This document shows positions 27,597 to 36,099 of a stretch of 64,000 nt of DNA, one piece after another; the first letter of the stretch is position 1; each line of letters begins with the position of its first letter. The stretch is from Planctomycetota bacterium (lineage in GTDB: Bacteria; Planctomycetota; UBA1135; UBA2386). The position numbers and the translations under genes were made by a program. The notes under the pieces were generated by a model that was not told where the DNA came from, did no database searches, and was given only the letters and a program-made list of their open reading frames with translations. The stretch is taken from positions 1,860,001 to 1,924,000 of the forward strand of contig JADJWQ010000001.1 in the NCBI GenBank assembly GCA_016716265.1, given 5' to 3'.

Positions 27597-28001
27597 ATGG
27601 TCGCCTCGTACGTGTTCCGCCTCGCGTCGTTCCCCGTGCACCTCGCGCTCGGCTCACGCGTCGTCGTCCAGCCGGAGTTCCGCGGCACGCTCGACTGGTA
27701 TCGCGACTACGGCACCCGGCACGCGAGCGACGGTGTCGAGGGACGGCTGGTCAGCCTGCACACCTTCGACGCGCCCTGGCAATCGTGGGAGATGCACCCG
27801 CTCGGCGACGAGCTCGTCGTCTGCGTCAGCGGCTCGATCGTGCTGCACCAGGAGATCGATGGTGCGGTCCGCTCCGCGACGCTCGGCCCGGGGGACGCGA
27901 TCGTCAATCCCGCGGGCGTGTGGCACACGGCCGATGTCGACGCGCCCGCGACGGCGTTCTTCGTGACGGCGGGTGCCGGCACCGAGATCCGCGCGCGCTG
28001 A
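27597..28001 (+). CDS. single-domain cupin protein
   Basis: The 134-residue protein has a cupin barrel. Motif 1 is WEMHPLGDELVVCVSG (His and Glu as ligands) and motif 2 is GDAIVNPAGVWHTADV (His). Cupins bind a metal and small ligands; no specific substrate is suggested by sequence. It is short and has no signal peptide although it begins with a hydrophobic stretch. It sits between DinB and the M14 carboxypeptidase, all rightward, with gaps of 53 and 42 bases. Confidence 0.85.
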   Translation: MVASYVFRLASFPVHLALGSRVVVQPEFRGTLDWYRDYGTRHASDGVEGRLVSLHTFDAPWQSWEMHPLGDELVVCVSGSIVLHQEIDGAVRSATLGPGDAIVNPAGVWHTADVDAPATAFFVTAGAGTEIRAR

Positions 28002-28043
28002 CCGCCGGTGGCAGCCGCGCGTGACTGCGCATAGCCTGGAGCC

Positions 28044-29294
28044 ATGCTCCGCTCGCTCGCCGCCCTGTCGCTCGCCGCCGGTCTCTGCGCACAGAGCTAC
28101 CGGCTGGACGACGGGTTCGAGAACGGGAACCTCGACGGCTGGTCGTTCGACGGCAGCTGGCTGACGGTCAACACGCACAATCCACCGGGCGCGTGGCAGT
28201 GGCTGCACTTCCGCGTGCGTGGTGTGCTCGGGCAGTCGCCGCGGTTCCGCACCAACACGACGGCGAGCGATGACGTGTATCGGAGCTACCACCGGATGGT
28301 GTGGCGCTACGAGGACGACCCGACGTGGCATCTGATGGACAACGGCAGCAAGCCGGGCAACGGGTTCTACGAGTTCTGGAACGACGCTCGGTTCCAGCGC
28401 GATGCGATCTTCGTCGCCTACTGGTACCCGTTCACCCAGACGCAGCTCGTCCACTCGCTGCTCGACTGCTGGCTGCGCGCCCTGGACACCGCCGCCGCGG
28501 GCGGGAGCGAGGTATCCGGCATGCTCGAGCTGTCGATCGTCGGTAGCTCGCAGCAGGGCCTGCCGCTGATCCACTACTCGATCACCGATCGCTCGGTGCC
28601 CGACCGGCACAAGCCACAGGTCGTCTTCATCGGCCGCCAGCACGGCTACGAGAGCCTCGGCAACTACGCGATCGAGGGCATGACGCGCTTCCTCGTGTCA
28701 CCGGACCCGCTCGCCGCGCAGCTGCGGCGCACCGCGGTGTGGCACTTCTATCCGTTGACCAATCCCGACGCGGTGTGGCACGGCTGGACGCGCGAGGGCC
28801 GGGATCGCACGGGCCTCCAGGCGGTGGACTTCAACCGCGACTGGGCCATCGGCAGCGTGCTGAGCAACGGTCCTGCGTCGCGCAGCCTCGAGATCGATCT
28901 GGTGCGCGTCGACGCCGAATGGCGCACTGGCGGTCGAGCGGCACTGCTCGTCGATATCCACAGCCACGCGAAGGGCTCCGCCGGACTGGGTTGGTACTGG
29001 TGGGAGGTCGGGGCGCCGCTGGCCGCGCTGGAGCTCGTGACGGCGATCTGGCAGGCGGACCGCACGCTGCCCGGCGGCACGGTGTTCAGCTGGCCGAGCG
29101 CGACTGCCGGCTCGAACTCCCCGACCGCGATGAACTGGGGCGCGCCGCGGAGCACGGGCAACGCGATCGGCACGCTCGGAGCACTGTCGCTGACGCTCGA
29201 GCCGATCGCCGCCCCGTTCGGCGCGGTTCGCGACGTTGACCGGCTGCGCGACGCGGGCGTGTCGATCCTGCGCGGGATCGGCGCGGCGTGGTGA
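28044..29294 (+). CDS. secreted M14 zinc carboxypeptidase (cytosolic-carboxypeptidase-like)
   Basis: The 416-residue protein has a signal peptide (SLAALSLAAGLCAQ), a beta-sandwich domain (about 18-150) and a peptidase domain (about 180-410). Zinc ligands are His and Glu in GRQHGYES, followed by His in DIHSHAKG. A catalytic Glu is likely in LSLTLEPIAAPFG. The N-domain plus catalytic domain order resembles CCP/AGTPBP-type M14 enzymes. It probably trims C-terminal residues of peptides outside the cytoplasm. The family call is secure; the substrate is not known. Confidence 0.8.
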   Translation: MLRSLAALSLAAGLCAQSYRLDDGFENGNLDGWSFDGSWLTVNTHNPPGAWQWLHFRVRGVLGQSPRFRTNTTASDDVYRSYHRMVWRYEDDPTWHLMDNGSKPGNGFYEFWNDARFQRDAIFVAYWYPFTQTQLVHSLLDCWLRALDTAAAGGSEVSGMLELSIVGSSQQGLPLIHYSITDRSVPDRHKPQVVFIGRQHGYESLGNYAIEGMTRFLVSPDPLAAQLRRTAVWHFYPLTNPDAVWHGWTREGRDRTGLQAVDFNRDWAIGSVLSNGPASRSLEIDLVRVDAEWRTGGRAALLVDIHSHAKGSAGLGWYWWEVGAPLAALELVTAIWQADRTLPGGTVFSWPSATAGSNSPTAMNWGAPRSTGNAIGTLGALSLTLEPIAAPFGAVRDVDRLRDAGVSILRGIGAAW

Positions 29295-29346
29295 TCCGAG
29301 CCACGTCGGTTCGCGGCGCCTCAGCAGCCCCGGAGACACTCGAGCG

Positions 29347-29835
29347 TCAGCGGAGCGAGCGCGACCGCTCCAGACCCAGCCGGACCGCGATGCCGAGCGC
29401 CCGGTGGAGATCCCCCGTCAGGCCCGGCGGGGACTCGCCGCCGACCGGGGTCAACAACGACCGGAGCGCCGGCAGGCTGGCGCGTCCCCCGACGACCGCA
29501 CAGCCCGGTGGATGGGGACGGTCCCAGCGATCCAGACAGTAGAACAGCTGGAGCAACCCGTCGCCCCAGCTGTAGGTCAGGTCGGACAAGTCGATGATCA
29601 CCGCGTCGGGGTGGCAATGGGCGAGCGAAGCGCCGAGGACGGCGACCATCAGCGCCGCGTCCGGCGTGCCGGCCGAGCCGGGGCGATACGTGCCGGCGAA
29701 CGAGACCACCGCCACCGTGACCCACTCGTCCTCGATATCGTCCCCCCAGGTGGAGATCCGGTAGCGGATGCTGCTCCCGCCGAACGGATCGACCTCCGTG
29801 AGATCGTCCGGGTGGACATTCGGTCTGTTCGGCAT
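29347..29835 (-). CDS. STAS-like small cytoplasmic protein
   Basis: The 162-residue protein has one clear Rossmann-like segment: DAVIIDLSDLTYSWGDGLLQLF. The hydrophobic strand, Asp and helix resemble the phosphorylated Ser/Thr region of STAS anti-anti-sigma factors, though the exact phosphosite is uncertain. GGAG lies five bases before the ATG; the frame is open for 21 more codons upstream. Two strands precede (WVTVAVVSFAG) and a helix with VVGGRASLPALR follows. No partner switch kinase is adjacent. The call is tentative. Confidence 0.6.
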   Translation of the reverse strand: MPNRPNVHPDDLTEVDPFGGSSIRYRISTWGDDIEDEWVTVAVVSFAGTYRPGSAGTPDAALMVAVLGASLAHCHPDAVIIDLSDLTYSWGDGLLQLFYCLDRWDRPHPPGCAVVGGRASLPALRSLLTPVGGESPPGLTGDLHRALGIAVRLGLERSRSLR

Positions 29836-29894
29836 GGTCGCTCCAACGCAATGCGGGCTTCGCGCGTCGATCGTCCGGGTCCGCTTCCGGCTCG

Positions 29895-31724
29895 TCAATC
29901 CGGGAGCGCGAGCTCGACCGTGACCGGCTCGGGCGAGCTGCCGATCGGCACGGTGCGGTGAGCGAGGGCAGGACCACCGAGGTCGGCGCGGCAGAGCAGC
30001 AAGTAGTCGCCCGCCGGAAGGTCGTCGATCAGCACCCGACCGTCGGCGTCGACCCGGCGCACCGCGACCGTCAGCTCGCCGCCGAACGACAGCTCGGCGA
30101 TCGCGCCGACGGCGGCCTCGCCGCGGCGCGTGACGAGCGCGACGAGCGTGGCGCGCGGCACGCGCTGCAGGTCGAGGTCCTGTCGCCGAGCCACGCCCGC
30201 GGCCAGCTCGGCGACGGCAGCCTCGTAGCGCGGGCGGCCGCCGACGGAGCCACCTTCGTCGAGCAGCTCCCGCACGCGAGTGGGCCCGACCGACAGCGCG
30301 AGCACCGACCAGGTGCCGGCCGGGAGCTCATCGAAGCGGTAGTCACCGGTCGCACCGTCGACGCTCGCCAGACGCACGTCACCTGCGCAATGCGCGGCGA
30401 CCGTCGCGACCGTGTCGCTCGACACGCCGGCGACGCGCCCGGCCAACGTCGCGGCCGGTCCGACCTCGACGACGAAGTCGCCGCCAGCCGGCACCACGCG
30501 GAAGCCGGCCGCACCGCGGTCGTCCGTCGCGCGCGCAACGAGCACGGTACGGGGCGGGAGATCGATCAGCCGGAACGCCCCCGTCGCGTCGGCGCGCGTC
30601 GAGCGCAGGATCTCGCCAGCGCGCGTCGCGATGACGACGCGCGCCGCGGCGACCGGCCGCCCGTCGTCGCGGCGGACGACGCGTCCGCCGACGGCCACCG
30701 CTGGTGACAGGCGCACGACGAGCGGCTCCGGATCGCCCCGCGCCCCGATGCGCACCAGCGCGCGCCCCGGTGCGTAGCCGGCGGCGGCGACCTCGATAGC
30801 GTGCAGCCCGCTGTCGAGCCCGCGCAGCGCGACGCGCCCGTCCGGGTGTTCGTCGGCGGGCGCTCCGAGCGGCGTCCGCCCGGGCGGCGCGAGGTCCGCG
30901 GGCGGATCGAGCGTCGCGAGCCGATCGATCCGCAATGCGAACGTCTCGATCGCCGCACCCGAGTCGGCGTCGACGACGCGGACGTCGAGCCATGCAGTCG
31001 GCTCGAGGTCGACCTCGATGCGCGCGACGTCGGCGGTCGCATCGCTCGCGACCGACACGTCGGCCGATCGCCAGCGGGGTGCGACGATGCGGAGCGCGAG
31101 CGGCCCGTACGGGAGCCCGGCGCAGGCGAAGCGACCGTCCGCACCGGTCGTCGCCAGCACGCTCCCGTCGGCATCGGTGATCCCGATGCCCTCCGCCGCG
31201 GCACCCTGCGCACGCACGACGCCGGCCACGGTGCGGCCCGGTCCGAGCCGGAGCGCGCCGACGTCGAGCCGCGCGCCGGCGGTGACGCGCGCGGCGCAGA
31301 CAGCGCTCGCCGCCGGCCACCCGTCGGCCACCGCGAAGACGCGCCAGTCGCCCGGTGCCCCGACCGTCGCCCGGAACCCGCCGTCCGCGTCGACGGTCGC
31401 CGTGACCGGCTCGCGCACACCGCGTGGCTCGAGCGGCACGCAGTGCACGACCACGCCGGGCGGCAGGCGGCCGCGCTCGGCGAGCAGGCGCCCGACGACG
31501 ACGGCGGTCCCCGCCGCGGGCCGCCGATGCGACGTGGCATCCTCACGCAGGATCGGCGACCCCGCCTCCACGCGCGACACCGCACCGGCGCTGCCCGGCG
31601 CGGCGGGCGCAGGCGCGGGCGCGTCGATCGGCGTGACGTCGTCCGCACCGCAGCCCGTGACGGCAGCCAGCGCGCAAACCAGCGCGGCGACGCACGCCCG
31701 GGACGTCCATCCGCTCCGCAACAT
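29895..31724 (-). CDS. lipoprotein with carboxypeptidase-regulatory-like repeats
   Basis: The 609-residue protein begins with a lipoprotein signal (VCALAAVTGC, lipid on Cys). Then come at least five beta-sandwich units with the pattern DxDGxFxxxGLP and YxxVAAAGYAPGR, the CarboxypepD_reg fold. Such units decorate surface proteins and bind or hold adjacent domains; no enzyme motif is present. The ATG at 31722-31724 opens the lipobox; the frame is open further upstream but its translation is Arg-rich. It is divergent from the FG-GAP gene, with 185 bases between the starts. Confidence 0.8.
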   Translation of the reverse strand: MLRSGWTSRACVAALVCALAAVTGCGADDVTPIDAPAPAPAAPGSAGAVSRVEAGSPILREDATSHRRPAAGTAVVVGRLLAERGRLPPGVVVHCVPLEPRGVREPVTATVDADGGFRATVGAPGDWRVFAVADGWPAASAVCAARVTAGARLDVGALRLGPGRTVAGVVRAQGAAAEGIGITDADGSVLATTGADGRFACAGLPYGPLALRIVAPRWRSADVSVASDATADVARIEVDLEPTAWLDVRVVDADSGAAIETFALRIDRLATLDPPADLAPPGRTPLGAPADEHPDGRVALRGLDSGLHAIEVAAAGYAPGRALVRIGARGDPEPLVVRLSPAVAVGGRVVRRDDGRPVAAARVVIATRAGEILRSTRADATGAFRLIDLPPRTVLVARATDDRGAAGFRVVPAGGDFVVEVGPAATLAGRVAGVSSDTVATVAAHCAGDVRLASVDGATGDYRFDELPAGTWSVLALSVGPTRVRELLDEGGSVGGRPRYEAAVAELAAGVARRQDLDLQRVPRATLVALVTRRGEAAVGAIAELSFGGELTVAVRRVDADGRVLIDDLPAGDYLLLCRADLGGPALAHRTVPIGSSPEPVTVELALPD

Positions 31725-31909
31725 CGCGCCGAGTTCAGGAGATCGCGTGCGCCGACGCAAGCGTCGTCCGGGCGCGACCCGGGCCGAGTTCCCTGGCGGC
31801 GCGGCTCGCCAGCCGGGCTCCACCGCGATGTGATGGCAGGGCGTGCGCGTGACCCCGCGCGGTCGATCGACCGCAGCCCGCACCCTCGAGACCCCCACCC
31901 GGAGGAAGC

Positions 31910-33121
31910 ATGTTCAGGATCGAGATCACCGCGATCGCCGCCGGCGCGCTCGTCGCCGCCACGATGGCGCAGGACCTCGCCGCACCGGTACGCCTCACCG
32001 CCGCTGGCGAGCCGATCACCGTCGACGTCGGCCACGCCGCTCCCTACCTCTACGACTGGGACGGCGACGGCGACCGCGACCTGCTGGTCGGCCAGTTCGG
32101 CAGCGGCAAGCTGCGCATCTACCCCAACGAGGGCACCGACACCGAGCCGCGCTACGGCGCGTTCGCATGGTTCGAAGCGGGGGGACAGGTCGCGACCGTT
32201 CCCGCTGGTTGATGCGTCGGCTTCGGTCCGCAGTTGGCGGACCTCGACGGCGACGGCCACGACGATGTCTTCAGCGGCTCGTACTGGCCCGGCAACATCT
32301 ACTGGTTCCGGGGGCTCGGCGGCGGTGCGTTCGCCGCCGGCGACATGTTGAAGGGGCCCGACGGTGCACCCCTGCACGCCGGCCATGAATGGAAGAGCGA
32401 GCGCGACCCCGATCTCGACAGCCTGGCGGCCGCGCCCTGGCTCGTCGATTGGGACGGGGATGGTGATCTCGACCTGCTGGTCGGCAACATTGCCGGGCAC
32501 GTCGTGCTGATCCGCAATGACGGCGACGCGCGGCAACCGCGCTTCTCGGCGGAGCGCGAGCTGCTCGCCGCCGGCGGCCACACGATCGACGTCGGCGGCG
32601 ACGCCGGCCCGACGGCCGCGGACTGGGACGGGGACGGCACCTGGGACCTGCTGGTCGGCGCCGCCGACGGCACGGTGCGCTTCTACCGGAACACGGGCAC
32701 CGCCACGGAGCCGCAGCTCGCCGCGGGAGTCGAGATCGTCGGCAAATCCGCGATCCAGGGCGGCCGCCTCGCGAAGGGGGACACGCCACCATCCACCGGC
32801 ATGCGCACCAAGGTGCACGCCGCGGACTGGGACGGCGATGGCGACCTCGATCTGCTGGTCGGCGACTACTACTCGGTCAAGCTGCCCGAGCCGGAGCTGA
32901 CCGACGCCGAGCGCGAGCGCCGTGACGAGCTTCGCGAGCAGCGCACTGCGGTGCTCCGCGAGCTCACCGCGATCCAGGGCGACGACGCGGCGGCCGAGCA
33001 GAAGCGCACCCCGATCATGGAGCGCTACGCGCGGATCAGCAGCGAGCTGCGTGACCTCGAGCCGCGCAACGAGCCGACGGGCAACGTCTGGCTGCTCCGC
33101 CGCGAGACGCGCGGGAGCTGA
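31910..33121 (+). CDS. secreted FG-GAP/VCBS-repeat protein with in-frame TGA (possible selenoprotein)
   Basis: Read through one TGA, the gene gives 403 codons in a single frame. It has a signal peptide (AIAAGALVAATMA) and four FG-GAP repeats with Ca-binding loops (DWDGDGDRDLLVGQF, DLDGDGHDDVF, DWDGDGDLDLLVG, DWDGDGDLDLLVGDYY). It ends with a charged coiled coil and a short tail. The TGA is codon 101, followed by Cys102 in the order Gly-Gly-[TGA]-Cys-Val-Gly-Phe, and coding pattern continues without shift on both sides. From memory, related proteins often have Cys-Cys at this point, so a selenocysteine-for-cysteine exchange is plausible. A nonsense mutation or base error is the alternative, in which case only residues 1-100 are made. 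Confidence 0.7.
32225..32243 (+). promoter_or_regulatory. candidate bacterial SECIS hairpin after in-frame TGA
   Basis: GGTCCGC and GCGGACC form a perfect seven-pair stem with the five-base loop AGTTG. The TGA ends at 32212, so 19 bases separate it from the loop. Published bacterial SECIS rules ask for a small apical loop with G in its first two bases and a spacing of about 16-37 bases after the UGA; both are met. It could also arise by chance in GC-rich coding DNA. Confidence 0.45.
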
Positions 33122-33151
33122 CGCAGGTCGCGGGGTCGCGGGCGTGGCCGT

Positions 33152-33805
33152 TCAGCCGCCCGCCGCGGCGCGGGCTGCGAGCGCAACGCGGCGGCCCTTC
33201 CAGAGGCCGTGCAGCGTCAGCAGCCAGAGCCCGCCCACGAACAGCCCGATCAGCACCGAGCCGACCTGGGGATACGAGTGGGTCATGAAGTTCGCGACCT
33301 TCCGCGAACCGATGATGACCGGCTGGAAGCCGTCGACACGGATCGGCGCACGGGGATCGAGCTCGTGGCCGAACTGGTAGAGGACGTAGACGAACCGCCC
33401 GAACGCGAACAACGCCACGTAGCCGGCGACGATCGCCATGTCGATCAGGATGCGCACGTTGCCGAGCACTGCCGTCCGCCAGCAGAGGAGCGCCAGCGCC
33501 CCCAGCGCGAACGGCATCCAGTCGAGATCGGCGAGCTCGTCCCGCTCGATCTGATGCATGCCGATGTAGTGGTTCAGCATGTTGATCTCGACGATGTCGT
33601 GACCGCCGTTGCCGCCGGTCAGGTCGTACGACCAGATGTCCATGAAGAGCCCCTTCGGATACTGCGGCGCCTCCATGCTGATGCGCCACAGCGGGAACAG
33701 GAAGCTCAGCAACACCGGCACCGCGAGCAGCCCGATCGTGATGCGCTGCCAACGCTCCAGCGGGCGGTCGAGATAGCGGAAGAAGTCCGTGGCGGGAGGT
33801 TCCAT
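33152..33805 (-). CDS. nos-cluster membrane protein
   Basis: The 217-residue protein has four hydrophobic segments: about 22-42 (ITIGLLAVPVLLSFLFPLW), 99-113, 121-143 and 183-203 (VLIGLFVGGLWLLTLHGLW). A loop carries several His (GGHDIVEINMLNHYIGMH). No heme or iron-sulfur motif is complete. It lies 41 bases after NosY on the same strand, which marks it as the last gene of the nos cluster. A role in electron supply or copper handling to NosZ fits its place but is not shown by sequence. The upstream ribosome site is weak. Confidence 0.75.
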   Translation of the reverse strand: MEPPATDFFRYLDRPLERWQRITIGLLAVPVLLSFLFPLWRISMEAPQYPKGLFMDIWSYDLTGGNGGHDIVEINMLNHYIGMHQIERDELADLDWMPFALGALALLCWRTAVLGNVRILIDMAIVAGYVALFAFGRFVYVLYQFGHELDPRAPIRVDGFQPVIIGSRKVANFMTHSYPQVGSVLIGLFVGGLWLLTLHGLWKGRRVALAARAAAGG

Positions 33806-33846
33806 GCTCGTTCGACACTCCGTCCCGGGCGAACGCCCGGCTCGGA

Positions 33847-34683
33847 TCACACCAGATCGCCCCTGCGGAGCCGAGCCGCGGCGAGGCTCCACAACGTCGC
33901 GGCGAGCAGCAGCGGCCATGCCACGCCGACCGCGAGCAACCCGCCGGGGCCGATCGCGTTGCTCACCCAGAAGCCGACCGGCCCCAGCGTGGACAGCTCG
34001 GGCTCGGCCGCGGACAGCAACGCCAGGCGCGCACACTGAACGGGGTTGAGCGAGGCGAGCAGGAACACGAAGCGCGGCTCCAGGCGCAGCTGCAGCATGG
34101 CGCCGATCAGCCCGAAGTCGATCAACGCGACGCTCGCGCTCCACACCAACAACATCGCGATCAGTGCGCGCGACGTGGAGCGGACGACGGTCGAGATCAA
34201 CATGCCGACGGACACGTAGCAGGCGAGCAGGGCGGTGCTGACGCCCAGGCATCGCCACAGCCAGGTCCACGGCATCGGCTCACCGAACCACACCGTTCCC
34301 AGGATCGCGAGCACGGGCATCGCGACCAGCAGTGGCACCACGAGTATCGCGAGCCGGACGCCCGTCACGGCCACGATCCACTCGCCCCGCTGGAGGGGAT
34401 TGCCGAACAGGAGCTCGAGCGCGCCGTCGTCCTTGGCCGAGTTGACGACCTGCCCGGTCGCAGTCAGTGCGAGCAGCGGCAGCAGGAACACCAGCACGTG
34501 GGCGAACGACAGCAGCGCGCGCCCCATGCCCGTGAATCCGATGACGGTCGACTCGTGCATGCCGACGGTCACGAAGGTCGTCGCGAGCACGAGATGGACG
34601 ATCGCGCAAAACAGGATCCAGCGGGAACGCACGACCTCCGCGAATTCGAGCCGCGCGACGGCCAGTACTGCATTGCGGCGCAT
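33847..34683 (-). CDS. nosY: ABC permease NosY
   Basis: The 278-residue protein has six membrane helices (for example VLVFLLPLLALTATG and VSTALLACYVSVGMLIST) and the ABC-2 type pattern NSAKDDGALELLFGNPL in the first cytoplasmic loop, typical of NosY. With NosF it forms the ABC complex needed to mature the CuZ centre of NosZ together with NosD. Start at 34681-34683, one base after the NosL stop, so translation is coupled. Confidence 0.85.
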   Translation of the reverse strand: MRRNAVLAVARLEFAEVVRSRWILFCAIVHLVLATTFVTVGMHESTVIGFTGMGRALLSFAHVLVFLLPLLALTATGQVVNSAKDDGALELLFGNPLQRGEWIVAVTGVRLAILVVPLLVAMPVLAILGTVWFGEPMPWTWLWRCLGVSTALLACYVSVGMLISTVVRSTSRALIAMLLVWSASVALIDFGLIGAMLQLRLEPRFVFLLASLNPVQCARLALLSAAEPELSTLGPVGFWVSNAIGPGGLLAVGVAWPLLLAATLWSLAAARLRRGDLV

Positions 34684-34684
34684 G

Positions 34685-35176
34685 TCAGCGCTCCTCCTGC
34701 GGGCGCACGTGCGCGTCCGCTCGAGGCGATTGGATCCCGGCGATCCGCGCGCGGGCCTCCGCCAGCGGGATCGCGCCCTCGGCACCGACGTCGACGGCAC
34801 CCAGCCCGAAGCCCATCGGCGTCGGTTCGACCGCGACGAAACCGACCGCATCGCTCCGCAGCCAGCGTGGCTCGCGCAGATGATGGAACCAGATCGCGTG
34901 CGCGTCGCCCCGGAGCGCGTCGAGCGAGAGCAGGAGGCAACCCGGATCGTCGAATGCGAGCGTCCGCCCGTCGCGCAGCTGGATCTGCGCCGCGAAGGCG
35001 GGCTCACCGACGTGCATCCGGCACGCGTGGCAGGCGGTCCGGTCCCACACGAGCTCGGTCGGCCCGGTGGGCAGCGCCCCGCGCGCGACGACGACGTAGC
35101 CGACGACACCCGTGACGACCAGCGCCGTCACCAGCGCCAGCACGAGAACGACGGCGGAACCAGCGGACCCCTTCAT
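34685..35176 (-). CDS. nosL: copper chaperone NosL
   Basis: The 163-residue protein has an N-terminal membrane anchor (VVLVLALVTALVVTGVV) and the NosL metal pattern CHACRMHV with a later GCLLLSL strand. Family members bind copper in the periplasm and pass it to NosZ. The Cys-x-x-Cys-x-Met arrangement here has two Cys. The start at 35174-35176 overlaps the NosF stop (ATGA); upstream codons of the frame are inside NosF. Confidence 0.85.
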   Translation of the reverse strand: MKGSAGSAVVLVLALVTALVVTGVVGYVVVARGALPTGPTELVWDRTACHACRMHVGEPAFAAQIQLRDGRTLAFDDPGCLLLSLDALRGDAHAIWFHHLREPRWLRSDAVGFVAVEPTPMGFGLGAVDVGAEGAIPLAEARARIAGIQSPRADAHVRPQEER

Positions 35177-36099
35177 GACGCCACCTCGGTGGAACGACAG
35201 CCGTCCAACTCGCAACGAGCTGCCCCGTGCTCGATCGGGCGCTCGCCGAGATCCTCGAGGTCCTGAGCGAGCAGATCGACGAGCTGGTCACCGACGCAGC
35301 TCGCGAGCCAGCGCACGGTGTGCGCGCGCTCGGTGGTCGGAACGACGCTCGACCACCAACCCATCGCGTTCCGCTCGAATCCGAGCGAGCGCAGCAGCGG
35401 CTCCGCCCCGTCCAGAGCGCGGACTTCGATCAAGCTCATCGAACGCTGCCGCAGGAACTGCTCCGCCGCGCCGCAGAAGCGCAGCCGACCCTCGGCGAGC
35501 ACCGCGATCCGATCGACGAGGGAGCGGATCTCGTCGAGGCGGTGCGAGCACAACACGACGGTCGTCGAGCGCGGCAAGCCATCGACGAGCCGGAAGAACG
35601 CCCGCCGACTCCGCGCGTCCATGCTCGCGGTGGGCTCGTCGAGCACGAGCAGTTCCGCACCGCTCGCCAACGCCAGCGACGCGAGCACCTTCTGTCGCAT
35701 GCCGGCCGACAGCGTCCGCAGCGGCCGGGATGCGAGTTCGCGCGGCTCGAGCCCCAGCTCCGCCGCGCACGCCGACACGGAATCGACCGGACGGCGTCGC
35801 AGCGCGCACACCGCACGCGTCAGCTCACCCACGCTCGCGGCGAGCCGCGGTGCGACCTGGGGAACGTACGCGATCCGCGCGGCGATCGAGACGCCGTCCT
35901 CCGCGCGAGTGACACCGTCGAAGCGGATCTCACCTTCGTGTCGGATCAGCCCGAGCAGCGCACGCGTGAGCGTGGACTTGCCGGAGCCGTTGGGGCCGAT
36001 CCACGCCGTTCGGCTTCCCGCTGGCAGGGCGAGATCGATCCCGTGCAGCGCCCGCACCGCGCCGTACGAACGCCCCACTCCCCGCATCTCAACGTGCAT
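35173..36099 (-). CDS. nosF: ABC ATPase NosF
   Basis: The 308-residue cytoplasmic ATPase has Walker A GPNGSGKST, signature LSAGMRQK, Walker B LLVLDEPTASMD and an H-loop (VVLCSHRL). With NosY and NosD it powers CuZ assembly. GGAG lies seven bases before the ATG at 36097-36099; it overlaps the 3' end of nosD by eleven bases. The C-terminal 80 residues extend past the ATPase core (LRSLGFERNAMGWWSSV). Confidence 0.9.
   Translation of the reverse strand: MHVEMRGVGRSYGAVRALHGIDLALPAGSRTAWIGPNGSGKSTLTRALLGLIRHEGEIRFDGVTRAEDGVSIAARIAYVPQVAPRLAASVGELTRAVCALRRRPVDSVSACAAELGLEPRELASRPLRTLSAGMRQKVLASLALASGAELLVLDEPTASMDARSRRAFFRLVDGLPRSTTVVLCSHRLDEIRSLVDRIAVLAEGRLRFCGAAEQFLRQRSMSLIEVRALDGAEPLLRSLGFERNAMGWWSSVVPTTERAHTVRWLASCVGDQLVDLLAQDLEDLGERPIEHGAARCELDGCRSTEVAS

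Noticed and set aside
32225..32243. Hairpin as a transcription terminator
   Set aside because: It lies inside a continuous coding frame and has no T-run; the SECIS reading fits position better.
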